This document shows, piece after piece, positions 1 to 8,379 of a stretch of DNA of 64,000 nucleotides. The stretch is from Streptacidiphilus jeojiense (GTDB lineage: Bacteria > Actinomycetota > Actinomycetes > Streptomycetales > Streptomycetaceae). The first letter of the stretch is position 1; each line of letters begins with the position of its first letter. The position numbers were made by a program, and so were the translations under genes. The notes beneath the pieces were generated by a model, which made no database searches, had not been told where the DNA came from, and saw nothing but the letters and a program-made list of their open reading frames with translations. Location of the stretch: contig NZ_JOEH01000014.1 of the NCBI RefSeq assembly GCF_000719095.1, positions 124,001 to 188,000 on the forward strand, given 5' to 3'.

Positions 1-60
1 GTAACACGCGGGGACTTCCTCCGGCCGCGCAACCTCCGGATACTCATCTACGCGCGTCAA

Positions 61-74
61 ACTACGCGCGTAGT
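61..74. promoter_or_regulatory. 14-bp perfect palindrome, putative operator
   Basis: ACTACGCGCGTAGT is a perfect palindrome. A partial copy, CTACGCGCGT, lies 14 bases upstream at 48-57, so two near-identical half-sites sit on about the same face of the helix. It ends about 25 bases before the start of the secreted protein gene and just before its GGAGGA ribosome site. The spacing suits a repressor site; the protein that binds it is not in view. Confidence 0.45.
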
Positions 75-98
75 CAACTCCCCCGGAGGAGATCGAGC

Positions 99-1031
99 AT
101 GACTGCAGCTCAGCGAACGTTCGGACGGGCCACGTGCGCCGTCGCGGCGGCCTGCGCGGCCCTGCTGGCCACCCTGGTGACGCACCAGGGCACCGCCCAC
201 GCGGCCACCACGCACCGGGTGCTCTTCGACGACGCCCACGCCGAGACCGCGGGCAACGCGGACTGGATCATCAGCACCAGCATGCCCGACCCGCTCGCCC
301 AGAACGCCAACCCCACCACCGAGAAGAGCTGGACCGGCGCTCTCTCCGCCTGGGGTGTCGCCCTGCAGAAGACCGGCTCCTACAGCCTCAAGACCAACAC
401 CAGCGCGCTGACCTACGGCACCAGCGCCACCCTCGACCTGTCCAACTTCGACACCCTGGTGATCGACGAGCCCAACACCAAGTTCACCACCGCCGAGAAG
501 ACCGCGATCATGAAGTTCGTCCAGGCCGGCGGCGGCCTGTTCCTGATCTCCGACCACACCGGCAGCGACCGCAACAACGACGGCTACGACTCCCCCGCCA
601 TCATCAACGACCTGATGACCACCAACTCGGTGGACAGCACCGACCCGTTCGGCTTCTCGGTCGACCTGCTGAACATCGCCACCGGCACTCCGAAGGCCAT
701 CACCGACAGCACCAACACCGTCCTGCACGGCAGCTTCGGCACGGTCACCGGCAGCGACTTCTACAACGGCACCACCTTCACCCTCAAGCCCGCCGACAAC
801 TCCGCCGTCAAGGGCCTGCTCTACCGCAGCGGCTACAGCGGCAACACCGGCGCCTTCTTCGTCACCAGCGGCTTCGGCAGCGGCCGGGTCGCCATCTGGG
901 GCGACAGCTCGGACGTCGACGACGGCACCGGCCAGTCCGGCAACACCCTCTACGACGGCTGGGACGACAGCACCGCCACCAACGCCGCCCTCGCCCTCAA
1001 CGCCACCGCCTGGCTGGTGAAGGCCAGCTGA
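99..1031 (+). CDS. Secreted protein with ThuA/class I GATase-like core
   Basis: A 310-residue exported protein. Residues 1-35 form a Sec signal: a basic start, an Ala/Leu-rich core and an AHA cleavage site. The mature part resembles the ThuA/glutamine-amidotransferase-like flavodoxin fold: a strand FDTLVIDEP, a helix, then GGGLFLISDHTG, followed by a polar segment SDRNNDGYDSP. No amidotransferase catalytic Cys is visible at the nucleophile elbow, so enzymatic activity is uncertain. Such proteins are often annotated as hydrolases or sugar-binding proteins. The start is fixed by GGAGGA seven bases upstream. It is monocistronic and ends in a strong hairpin. Confidence 0.72.
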   Translation: MTAAQRTFGRATCAVAAACAALLATLVTHQGTAHAATTHRVLFDDAHAETAGNADWIISTSMPDPLAQNANPTTEKSWTGALSAWGVALQKTGSYSLKTNTSALTYGTSATLDLSNFDTLVIDEPNTKFTTAEKTAIMKFVQAGGGLFLISDHTGSDRNNDGYDSPAIINDLMTTNSVDSTDPFGFSVDLLNIATGTPKAITDSTNTVLHGSFGTVTGSDFYNGTTFTLKPADNSAVKGLLYRSGYSGNTGAFFVTSGFGSGRVAIWGDSSDVDDGTGQSGNTLYDGWDDSTATNAALALNATAWLVKAS

Positions 1032-1039
1032 CCAGCGCC

Positions 1040-1076
1040 GGAGCGGGCCGCCCCGAACGCCGGGGCGGCCCGCTCC
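1040..1076 (+). terminator. Strong hairpin terminator after the secreted protein
   Basis: A perfect 15-bp stem (GGAGCGGGCCGCCCC pairs with GGGGCGGCCCGCTCC) encloses a 7-base loop, 9 bases after the stop codon. There is no T run, as is usual for actinobacterial terminators. Confidence 0.8.
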
Positions 1077-1278
1077 GCCCATTCCCGACATCCTTCCAGA
1101 TGCTTCACAATCCCGGTCAGAAGTTGAAAGGTTAATGATCTATGCTCATCAACGTTGCGCGGGTGGCAAATCGCCTGCGGCAGACGCGTGTTCAAACCAC
1201 GCATGTCCAGAACCTGTGGCACAGCCATCCCTCAGGCCGTGGTCCACCCCCCTACCCCCGACGAACGGACGACAGCCC

Positions 1279-2076
1279 GTGGCCCACATGGACGGATTCA
1301 CCTACGGCTGGCTGAACCCGGCACTGGCGTACCTGGTCGCCTGCCTCGGCGCGGTGATCGGACTCCGGTGCACCGCACGGGCCCTGACGCTGCCTCGGCG
1401 ACGTCGGATCGGCTGGCTGCTGCTCGCCTCCGGCTGCATCGGCGGCGGGATCTGGGCCATGCACTTCATCGCGATGATGGGCTTCACCGTCACCAATATG
1501 TCGATCACCTACGACCTGCGGCTGACCCTGCTCAGCCTGCTGGTGGCGATCGTGGTGGTCGGCTTCGGCGTCTGCTGCGTCGGCTACTGGCCCGACTCCA
1601 GCCTCGCCCTGTACCTGGGTGGCACCCTGACCGGGCTCGGCGTCGCCGCGATGCACTACATGGGCATGGCCGCGATGGAGCTCGGCGGCTCCGTCGAGTA
1701 CAACCTCTGGATCGTCGCCGCCTCGGTGGCCATCGCCGTGTTCGCCGCCACCGCCGCGCTCTGGATGACGCTCAACATCAGCCGGGCCTGGGCGAGTTTC
1801 GCCTCCGCGCTGGTCGCGGGCGTCGCGGTGTGCGCGATGCACTACACCGCGATGCTGGCTGTCTCCGTGCGCTTCGGCACGGGTGCGACACCGGCCGGCG
1901 GGGTGCCGGTGGACCAGTTCGTCTTCCCGGTCGCGGTGGGCATCGTCGCGTTCATCACCCTCTCGGTGATCGTGGTCGCACTGGCCCCCGAGGTACGGCT
2001 GCAGCAGGAGCTCGCGGCGCCGGCCGCCCCGCAGGCGCGGATCAAGGTCGACCTCTTCGACGGCTCCCTGCGCTGA
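1279..2076 (+). CDS. MHYT-domain integral membrane sensor protein
   Basis: About 265 residues with seven predicted membrane helices. It carries the three diagnostic MHYT repeats, here AMHFIAM, AMHYMGM and AMHYTAM, at the ends of successive helices. The MHYT domain is proposed to bind a metal (probably copper) at these Met/His residues and to sense a diatomic gas or redox state; that is family knowledge. In many bacteria MHYT is fused to GGDEF/EAL or kinase domains, but here it stands alone with a short cytoplasmic tail of about 35 residues. No clear ribosome site is present, so either GTG 1279 or ATG 1288 could be used. The 1032-1278 gap holds the upstream terminator and a T-arm-like hairpin but no gene. 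Confidence 0.85.
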   Translation: MAHMDGFTYGWLNPALAYLVACLGAVIGLRCTARALTLPRRRRIGWLLLASGCIGGGIWAMHFIAMMGFTVTNMSITYDLRLTLLSLLVAIVVVGFGVCCVGYWPDSSLALYLGGTLTGLGVAAMHYMGMAAMELGGSVEYNLWIVAASVAIAVFAATAALWMTLNISRAWASFASALVAGVAVCAMHYTAMLAVSVRFGTGATPAGGVPVDQFVFPVAVGIVAFITLSVIVVALAPEVRLQQELAAPAAPQARIKVDLFDGSLR

Positions 2077-2113
2077 CCGCACCGGGGGGACGCGGCTCCG
2101 GCGCCCGACCTCG

Positions 2114-2722
2114 TCAGCGCGCCGGGCGCCACATGGTGGTGACGACATGACCGGTGGCGACGGTGATCTCGTCCCGGGCGGTGAAGCCGACGCTCTCGTA
2201 CCGGCCGAGGTTGGCCGGGTTGGACGATTCCAGGTAGGCGGGGGCGCCGAGCGCGTCGATCCGGTTCAGGCTCTCGGCCAGCAGGCCCATCCCCAGCCCC
2301 TTGCCGCGGTCCCGGTCGTGGACACCCAGGAGGGTGAGGTAGAAGCACTCCTCCTCCGGGTGCGCCGCTTCGAGCTGGTCGTAGATCACCCGGATCGCCT
2401 GGGCCGCCTCGGTGCCGGCGGCCCGGGTCAGCAGGTCGTCCAGGCCGCTCTCCTCGGCCGGGGTCAGCTCGGACCCGCCCGGCGGGATCCACACGGCCGC
2501 GGCCCCCGCGTCCGGTGTCACCAGCGTCCACGGGTAGCGCAGGGCGGACGTGACGTAGAGCCGCCACATCTCGGCCGCCTGCACCGTACGCTGCTCCTCG
2601 TCGGGGAAGGCCGGGCCCCACAGCGGGTCGTGGAAGAACGCCGTGGTCATGGTCTCGACGATGTTCTCGACATCTGCGGGGGTGGCGACGCGTGCGGGCA
2701 CGGTGCGGTGTTCGGCGCTCAT
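2114..2722 (-). CDS. GNAT family N-acetyltransferase
   Basis: A 202-residue protein with a single Gcn5-related acetyltransferase fold. The acetyl-CoA loop is visible as DRDRGKGLGMGLL (R/Q-x-x-G-x-G/A pattern) near residue 136, followed by the C-terminal element ANLGRYESVGF. The N-terminal third, rich in Trp and Pro (FFHDPLWGPAF, AAVWIPPGG), is typical of small-molecule GNATs of streptomycetes whose acceptors are unknown. It ends convergent with the MHYT gene. Its ATG lies 84 bases left of the LysR start region's stop, and the two minus-strand genes are separated by only a few bases, so they may be co-transcribed. Confidence 0.85.
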   Translation of the reverse strand: MSAEHRTVPARVATPADVENIVETMTTAFFHDPLWGPAFPDEEQRTVQAAEMWRLYVTSALRYPWTLVTPDAGAAAVWIPPGGSELTPAEESGLDDLLTRAAGTEAAQAIRVIYDQLEAAHPEEECFYLTLLGVHDRDRGKGLGMGLLAESLNRIDALGAPAYLESSNPANLGRYESVGFTARDEITVATGHVVTTMWRPAR

Positions 2723-2726
2723 CCGG

Positions 2727-3638
2727 TCATCCTAGTGATCGCTGCCGCAGCAGGTCGTTGACCAGGGCCAGCGGAGGCCAGTCCCGGTGGCCGTGTCGGG
2801 CGACGGCGTAGGCACGCAGTTCGACGTCGGGGCCGGCCAGCGGGACGAACCGCACCGCGGAAACCGTGCGGGTGCCGCACGGCAGCAGCCCAACACCGAG
2901 TCCGGCGGTGATCATGCCCTGAACGAGGTCGAGGCTGTCGGCCTGATGGGTGATGCGCGGGGTGAAGCCCGCCATCGAGGCCAGGGTGCGGATCACGGTC
3001 TCGTCGGCGGTGTTGCGGGAGTTGACGATCCAGTCCTCCCCGGCGAACCGGGCGAAGACCTCCAGCGTCGTCCGCTGCCGGACGTCGGCTGCGTCGGTCG
3101 ATGCGTCAGCCGATGCGGGGACGCCCAGGCCCCAGCGCGCCGTCCACAGGGTGGTGGTGTGCACAGCGGGGTTCTCGGTCGCCGGCGCCAGGTTGTAGTC
3201 GTAGGTCAGGGCCAGGTCCGTGCCGTCCTCGGCCAGCAGCTGCAGCGCCTCGGCCGGTTCGTGTTCGCGGATCAGGACGTGGACCCGGGGGTGGCTGGCT
3301 GCCAGTGCGGTGACGACGGGCAGCAGGTGGGCGCGGATGGCCGTGGCGTAGCCGGCGACGCGCAGGGTGCCGTTGGGCTCGCCCTCGGGGGCGAGGTCGT
3401 GGCGTGCCGCCTCGACGGCGGCGAGGATCGTCACCGCGTGCTCGGCGAGCCGACGGCCCGCCGGGGTCAGCCGGACCCGGCGCCCGTCCGGCTCGACCAG
3501 CGCTGTGCCCATGTCGTCCGCCAGAGCGGCGATCTGCTGCGAGACCGTCGAGGTGGTCGTGCCCTGGACGTCGGCCACCGCGCGCATCGATCCCAGCCGG
3601 GACAGGTCCAGCAGCATCCGCAGACGTCGTGTCTCCAT
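2727..3638 (-). CDS. LysR family transcriptional regulator
   Basis: A 303-residue regulator. The N-terminal winged helix-turn-helix (residues 1-60: LRMLLDLSRLGSMRAVADV then TTSTVSQQIAAL) is followed by the PBP2-like effector domain. It lies divergent from the EamA transporter gene, 83 bases start to start, which is the usual layout for a LysR protein controlling an exporter. The intergenic DNA contains GAACGG twice (3661 and 3693), within short dyads, as candidate contact points. The effector is unknown; an amino acid is a reasonable guess from the neighbour. Confidence 0.9.
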   Translation of the reverse strand: METRRLRMLLDLSRLGSMRAVADVQGTTTSTVSQQIAALADDMGTALVEPDGRRVRLTPAGRRLAEHAVTILAAVEAARHDLAPEGEPNGTLRVAGYATAIRAHLLPVVTALAASHPRVHVLIREHEPAEALQLLAEDGTDLALTYDYNLAPATENPAVHTTTLWTARWGLGVPASADASTDAADVRQRTTLEVFARFAGEDWIVNSRNTADETVIRTLASMAGFTPRITHQADSLDLVQGMITAGLGVGLLPCGTRTVSAVRFVPLAGPDVELRAYAVARHGHRDWPPLALVNDLLRQRSLG

Positions 3639-3721
3639 CCGGCCATTGTGCAGCTTTCCCGAACGGATTGTTCATGATCGGCACGTGGACACGAACGGTT
3701 CGGCGTCGTGTACTGGGGTTC

Positions 3722-4657
3722 ATGAGCCTGCTGGAGCACCGCACGCGTCCGCGTCTTCCCACGTCGTCCACCATCGGGGCGCTGATGGCGGTGGCGTCCA
3801 TGTCCACCGTCCAGCTCGGGCTGGCGCTGTCGATGCCGGTGGTCGATCGGCTCGGAGCCCTGGGCACCTCGGGCCTGCGGCTGGCGTGGGCCGGCGCTCT
3901 GGTGTGGGTCCTGGTACGGCCCCGCCTGCGCGACTTCACCGCGCGCGACCTGCGGGCCTGCGCGCTGCTCGGTGTGGTGAGTGCGGGCATGATGGTGTTC
4001 TTCATGCAGGCCATCGACCGGCTGCCGCTCGGCACCGCCAGCGCGCTGGAGTTCCTCGGCCCGCTGGCCGTGTCCCTGTTCGGCCCGGGCAGCGGCCGTG
4101 TGCGCTGGACCGCCATGGCAGGGTTCGGCGTCCTGGCGCTGACCGAACCCTGGCACGGCGGCATCGATGCGGCCGGTGCCGGGTTCGCCCTGGCCGCGGC
4201 GGCCTGCTGGGCGGCGTACATCATGCTGACGCAGCACGTGGGCGACCGGGTCACCGGCCTCAACGGGCTGGCGGTCTCGCTGCCCGTGGCCGGTCTCATC
4301 GGCCTCTTCGCCGCGGCGCCCTCCGCGCTGGGACACCTCACCTGGCAGCTGCTGGCAGTGATGCTGGGGCTGGCCGCCCTGAGCGCCGTCCTGCCCTTCG
4401 TCCTCGAATTCCTGGCCCTGCGTCGCCTGGCCACCTCCGCCTTCGGCACGCTGATGAGCCTGGAGCCGGCCATCGCGCTCCTGGTCGGCCTGCTGGTGCT
4501 CGGCCAGATCCCCGGCCCGGCGTCCGCTGCCGGTGTCGCCCTCGTCGTGGTCGCCGGCATCGGCGCCACCCGCACCGGCGCCCGCCCGGCTGCGGAGCCC
4601 CACGCCTCTCAGCACGACCTGCCCAGCCCGGAGCCGTCGGCCCAGGCAGCGCTGTGA
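3722..4657 (+). CDS. EamA/RhtA-like drug/metabolite transporter (DMT) permease
   Basis: A 311-residue protein with about ten membrane helices arranged as two EamA repeats. The second repeat contains the RhtA-type signature around LATSAFGTLMSLEPAIALL and ends LVGLLVLGQIPGP. RhtA-like proteins export threonine, homoserine or related amino acids across the inner membrane; that is family knowledge and the substrate here is not known. The tail of about 25 residues is polar. ATG 3722 is chosen by domain limits; an in-frame ATG at 3674 would add 16 residues. Control by the divergent LysR protein is likely. Confidence 0.85.
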   Translation: MSLLEHRTRPRLPTSSTIGALMAVASMSTVQLGLALSMPVVDRLGALGTSGLRLAWAGALVWVLVRPRLRDFTARDLRACALLGVVSAGMMVFFMQAIDRLPLGTASALEFLGPLAVSLFGPGSGRVRWTAMAGFGVLALTEPWHGGIDAAGAGFALAAAACWAAYIMLTQHVGDRVTGLNGLAVSLPVAGLIGLFAAAPSALGHLTWQLLAVMLGLAALSAVLPFVLEFLALRRLATSAFGTLMSLEPAIALLVGLLVLGQIPGPASAAGVALVVVAGIGATRTGARPAAEPHASQHDLPSPEPSAQAAL

Positions 4658-4733
4658 GGGTCGGGAGGCGAGCCCATAGTTCACGGCATCCTGAATTCAG
4701 CCAGGGTTGCGTACGCGACGTTCGGCCGCGTCA

Positions 4734-5294
4734 TCAGCGGCGACCCACGACCGGATCGGGAGCGTGCAGCGCGTCCAGGGCCTGGCCCACGGCGGCCTCG
4801 ACCAGCGGGTCGTGGGCGGCGCGGTGCACGTCCAGGGTGCGCAGGTTGAGCACTGTGGTCGAGGCCACGACGGTGTGGGCGCCGACGGCCTTCAGCACGG
4901 CCTCCAGATGGTCCTCGGCGCCGTGGGAGGAGTAGCCGACCACCAGGCCGGTGGCCCGTTTGCCGATCAGCGGGCTGGCGTCGCGGGGACGGGAGAGCCA
5001 GTCCAGGGCGTTCTTCAGCGCGGCCGAGATGCCGGCGTTGTAGACCGGACTCAGCGCCAGCAGGCTGTCCGCGGAGGCGACCTGGGCCCGCAGCGCCGCC
5101 ACGGCGGGCAGCGCGGGCTCGGTCTCCAGGTCCTCGTTGAACAGCGGCAGCAGGCCCAGGCCGGCGGCGAGGACGACCTCGTGCCCGGGGCGGCTCCGGG
5201 CCAGGGCGGCCTGGGCGATCTGGCTGGTGACGGAGCCTGTGCGCAGGCTCCCGGTCAGGACCAGCGTGCGGTGACGGGCGGGCGGATACGACAT
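4734..5294 (-). CDS. NADPH-dependent FMN reductase / NAD(P)H oxidoreductase
   Basis: A 186-residue flavodoxin-like flavoprotein. The FMN phosphate loop is LTGSLRTGSVTSQ at residues 13-25, and the family motif SPVYNAGISAALKNALDWLSR (split as SPVYNAG and LKNALDW) occurs mid-protein, as in ChrR/ArsH/SsuE-type reductases. These enzymes reduce FMN, quinones or azo compounds with NAD(P)H in the cytoplasm. It is preceded by an aldo/keto reductase on the same strand with a 47-base gap, which suggests an operon of two NADPH-linked reductases. Start from GGAG nine bases upstream of ATG. Confidence 0.88.
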   Translation of the reverse strand: MSYPPARHRTLVLTGSLRTGSVTSQIAQAALARSRPGHEVVLAAGLGLLPLFNEDLETEPALPAVAALRAQVASADSLLALSPVYNAGISAALKNALDWLSRPRDASPLIGKRATGLVVGYSSHGAEDHLEAVLKAVGAHTVVASTTVLNLRTLDVHRAAHDPLVEAAVGQALDALHAPDPVVGRR

Positions 5295-5341
5295 GGCAAC
5301 GAACTCCACGAGAGTGAGGGGAGGAAGGAGAGAACAGCGGG

Positions 5342-6211
5342 TCAGTGGGCCGTGTCGGCGATGGCGTCCAGGGTGCGCAGCGCCTGCTCGGGCAGCTCGA
5401 TCGTGGCGGCGGCGATGTTCTGCGCGAGGTGGGCCCGGGTGGCGGTGCCCGGGATGAGCAGCATCGTGGCGGATCGGTGCAGCAGCCATGCCAGCGCGAT
5501 CTGCCGCGGGGTGGCGCCGAGGTCGGCCGCGACCTGCTCCAGGGCCTCGGCCTGCAAGGGTCGGAAGCCGCCCAGCGGCCAGAACGGCACGAACGCGATG
5601 CCCTGCTCGGCGCACCAGTCCACCAGGGCGTCGTCCTTGCGGAAGGCGATGTTGTAGTGGTTCTGCACCGCGACCACCGGCGCGATCTGCTGGGCCGTGC
5701 GGACCTGCTCCGCGCTGACGTTGCTGACGCCCAGATTGCGGATCAGGCCCTGCTCGCGCAGTTCGGCCAGCACGGCGAAGGGCTCGACGATGTCCGCGGC
5801 CGCCAGGGTGTCGGTCATGCGCAGGTTGACCAGGTCCAGCGCCTCCAGGCCGAGGTGGTCCAGGTTGTCGTGCACCGCCTGCACCAGCTCCGGGCGTGAC
5901 AGCGCCGCCGGCCACCCGCGGTCCGGGGTGCGCCGCGCCCCGACCTTGGTGGCGATGTGCAGGCTCTCGCGGTAGGGGTGCAGGGCCTCGTGGATGAGCC
6001 CGTTCACCATGTGCGGGCCGTAGTAGTCACTGGTATCCAGATGCGTGATCCCCGATTCCACCACCGCGCGCAGCACGGCCAGTGCCTCGTCCTGGTCGCG
6101 CGGCGGACCGTAGGCCATCGGACCGGCCAGTTGGAGCGCGCCGTAGCCGACACGGGTCACGGTCAGGGTGTCGGACAGGCGCAGGGTGCCGCCGGGAAGT
6201 GCGTCGCTCAT
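5342..6211 (-). CDS. Aldo/keto reductase
   Basis: A 289-residue NADPH-dependent TIM-barrel reductase. The catalytic tetrad is visible: Asp and Tyr in LDTSDYYGPH, Lys in IATKVG, and a position equivalent to His in LVNLRM, where the usual LxxH is replaced by LVNLRM, so the canonical histidine appears absent. The NADPH-binding end is LIPGTATRAHLAQN. Members reduce aldehydes or ketones, or dehydrogenate pyridoxal. The start is fixed by AAGGAG six bases before ATG 6211. It is divergent from the Lrp-type gene at 6385 and heads the pair with the FMN reductase. Confidence 0.88.
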   Translation of the reverse strand: MSDALPGGTLRLSDTLTVTRVGYGALQLAGPMAYGPPRDQDEALAVLRAVVESGITHLDTSDYYGPHMVNGLIHEALHPYRESLHIATKVGARRTPDRGWPAALSRPELVQAVHDNLDHLGLEALDLVNLRMTDTLAAADIVEPFAVLAELREQGLIRNLGVSNVSAEQVRTAQQIAPVVAVQNHYNIAFRKDDALVDWCAEQGIAFVPFWPLGGFRPLQAEALEQVAADLGATPRQIALAWLLHRSATMLLIPGTATRAHLAQNIAAATIELPEQALRTLDAIADTAH

Positions 6212-6372
6212 CGCGAACTCCTTGCAGAAGACAGATGGGATGCCGGGTGCCGATCGCCTCGGCAGAGGCGCCGGCGGGCCTTGTGTCACCACTGTGCTGT
6301 CCGACCGGAAGATCCGACAGCGAACCACGGCAAAACCCGTCTGAACATCCAGGAGAGTTCCATGGGCGTGCC

Positions 6373-6378
6373 TATACT
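6373..6378 (+). promoter_or_regulatory. -10 element of a leaderless promoter
   Basis: TATACT lies six bases before ATG 6385, so transcription is expected to begin at or next to the start codon of the Lrp gene. An AGGAG at 6353 sits correctly for a different-frame ATG (6362) and is probably coincidental. Confidence 0.55.
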
Positions 6379-6384
6379 TCCACC

Positions 6385-7374
6385 ATGGATCAGATCGACC
6401 GGCGCATCGTGCAGTGCCTCCTGCAGGACGGACGGGCGTCGTTCCGCCGTATCGCGCAGGTCACCGGCGTCTCGGAACAGACCGCGGCACGCCGCTACCG
6501 CGCCCTGGTCGCCGACGGCGCGGTCCGGGTCCGCGCGCTGCCCGGGCCCGGCGGCTCGCGCGAGCAGACCTGGTTCGTCCGGGTCCAGTGCCGGCCCGAC
6601 GCCGCCGATGCCCTGGCCGACGCCCTGGCCGCCCGCGAGGACACCGCCTACGTCAGCGTCACCTCCGGCGGCTCCGAGATCGTCTGCCAGACCCGCAGCG
6701 ACCCCGCCCACACCCAGGGCTCGGTCCTGCACCGACTCCCCCGCACCAGCAAGGTCCTGGGCTTCCACGCCTACGCCGTGCTGCACATGCACCTGGGCGC
6801 CGACGCCAAGTGGCGTGCCTTCGACGAACCCCTCACCCCCGCCGAGACCGCTCTGCTGCACCAACGCGACGACGCCCCGGCACCGCCCGAACCCGGTTCG
6901 CGCCCGGGAGTCCTCGCCGAGGCCGACGCCCCGCTGCTGGCGGAGCTGGCACGGGACGGTCGCACCGGCGTGGTCGACCTGGCCCGCGCCACCGGCTGGT
7001 CCAAGACCCGGGTCTCATCGCGCCTGGAGGAACTGCTCGACGGACGGGCGCTACGTCTGGCCGTCGACCTCGCCTACGCCCGCTTCGGTTTCCACGCCAC
7101 CGCCTACCTGTGGCTCACCGTCAACCCGGGCGGGCTCAGGGCCACCGGGGAGGCACTGTCCCGCCATCCCGAGACCACGTTCGCCGCCGCCGTCACCGGC
7201 TCGGCGAACCTCCTGGTCACCGTCACCTGCCGGACCATGGACGACCTCTACACCTACGTCACCGACAAGGTCGGCGTCCTGCCCGCCATCACCCAGGTCG
7301 ACGTCGTCCCGGTCCTGCACCGCCTCAAGCAGGCAGGGACCCGCGTCCACCAAGGCCGCCTCGCCCCGCTGTAA
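6385..7374 (+). CDS. Two-unit Lrp/AsnC family transcriptional regulator
   Basis: A 329-residue protein made of two consecutive Lrp units: HTH 1 at residues 1-50 (IDRRIVQCLLQDGRASFRR), an effector domain, then HTH 2 near residue 180 (LLAELARDGRTGVVDLARAT) with a second ligand domain. Tandem Lrp proteins of this kind are common in streptomycetes. It is divergent from the aldo/keto reductase and FMN reductase genes and probably controls them. The intergenic dyad CTGTC...GACAG (about 6297-6325) could be its site. It is likely leaderless. A second two-unit Lrp is at 54438. Confidence 0.88.
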   Translation: MDQIDRRIVQCLLQDGRASFRRIAQVTGVSEQTAARRYRALVADGAVRVRALPGPGGSREQTWFVRVQCRPDAADALADALAAREDTAYVSVTSGGSEIVCQTRSDPAHTQGSVLHRLPRTSKVLGFHAYAVLHMHLGADAKWRAFDEPLTPAETALLHQRDDAPAPPEPGSRPGVLAEADAPLLAELARDGRTGVVDLARATGWSKTRVSSRLEELLDGRALRLAVDLAYARFGFHATAYLWLTVNPGGLRATGEALSRHPETTFAAAVTGSANLLVTVTCRTMDDLYTYVTDKVGVLPAITQVDVVPVLHRLKQAGTRVHQGRLAPL

Positions 7375-7416
7375 ATGCATTGCACGAGCGGGGGGCGGGT
7401 GCCATGGTGGCCGATC

Positions 7417-8379
7417 GTGACCACCTCTGACGCACACGATCTGGTAACCCCGGAGGACGTCGTCCTCATGCAGGGCCTGGCCCAGCGCATCGTCGCCAGC
7501 CACCCCAAGTTCATCAACCCCGACGCGTCCTTCGGCGAGCTCGCGTGGATCTGGGGCAAGGGCCACCTGGCCTGGCGCAGCTCCTGGCCGAAGCGGCTGT
7601 GGTTCGACGCCGAGGGCCGGCTGGTGGCATGGGGCTGGGCGCAGCTGCCGTTCCATGTCGTACGTGCCGACGGGACCGAGAAGGACGTCACCGACATCTC
7701 GCTGGCCTTCCAGGTGCACCCGGACCACCAGGAACTGGTCGACGAGGTCATCGCGTGGTTCGAGAGCATCACGCCCACCGACGTCGACCGCCGGGTGATC
7801 ATGCAGAGCAACGACGCGTACGGCCTGGCGCGGTGGGCGGCGCACGGGTACCCGCCGGATCCGGAGGCCGAGAACGACTGGACCCGGCAGAACATCCGCA
7901 AGCTCGACGACATCGACACGCCGACGCTGCCCGAGGGGTACCGGCTGCGGACCGCTGCGGAGGTCGGGCACGACGCCGCGGCGCAGGCCCACGTCCAGGC
8001 CTGGTGGCCGTCGTCGACGACGGTCGAGATGTACCAGGGGCTGCAGGGGACGGCCACTTACCGGCCGGACCTGCATGTGGTGGTCGAGGCACCCGACGGG
8101 ACGATGGCCGCCTCGGCGATCGGATGGCTCGACGAGCTGAATCGGGCGGTCGAGTTCGAGCCCGTCGGGACGCATCGGGAGCATCGGCGGCTCGGGCTCG
8201 CCCAGGCCGCGATGCTGCAGGGGATGCTGCTCGCCAAGCAGGCCGGCGCCGTCGAGGCGACCGTCGTGTGCGTCGGCACTCCGGACAGCGGCGCGCTGCC
8301 ACTGTACGAAGGCATCGGCTTCCAGGAGTACACACGCGACGTCACTCTGCTCAAGCCGGCCACGAAGAACGCCGACTAG
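7417..8379 (+). CDS. Tandem GNAT-domain acetyltransferase
   Basis: A protein of about 320 residues with two GNAT halves. The N-terminal half (to about residue 150) is degenerate. The C-terminal half has the acetyl-CoA loop THREHRRLGLAQAAM and the terminal element GALPLYEGIGFQEY. Acceptor unknown. GTG 7417 is preferred; ATG 7375 would add 14 residues and would place the start only bases after the Lrp stop. Its stop overlaps tail to tail, by 4 bases, with the VOC gene on the other strand. Confidence 0.8.
   Translation: MTTSDAHDLVTPEDVVLMQGLAQRIVASHPKFINPDASFGELAWIWGKGHLAWRSSWPKRLWFDAEGRLVAWGWAQLPFHVVRADGTEKDVTDISLAFQVHPDHQELVDEVIAWFESITPTDVDRRVIMQSNDAYGLARWAAHGYPPDPEAENDWTRQNIRKLDDIDTPTLPEGYRLRTAAEVGHDAAAQAHVQAWWPSSTTVEMYQGLQGTATYRPDLHVVVEAPDGTMAASAIGWLDELNRAVEFEPVGTHREHRRLGLAQAAMLQGMLLAKQAGAVEATVVCVGTPDSGALPLYEGIGFQEYTRDVTLLKPATKNAD

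Noticed and set aside
70..79. GTAGTCAACT shared between positions 70-79 and 60439-60448
   Set aside because: A ten-base match is expected many times by chance in a 64-kb window, and the surrounding palindromes differ.
1138..1210. tRNA-like T-arm (GCGTG-TTCAAAC-CACGC at 1186-1202) before the MHYT gene
   Set aside because: The T-loop is perfect, but no matching acceptor stem, D-arm or anticodon stem can be formed at the right distances, so it is not an intact tRNA; a chance hairpin or a remnant is more likely.
6362..7420. Alternative start ATG 6362 with AGGAG for a gene in another frame
   Set aside because: The resulting protein has shadow-frame composition, while the frame from ATG 6385 gives a complete two-unit Lrp regulator with a leaderless -10.
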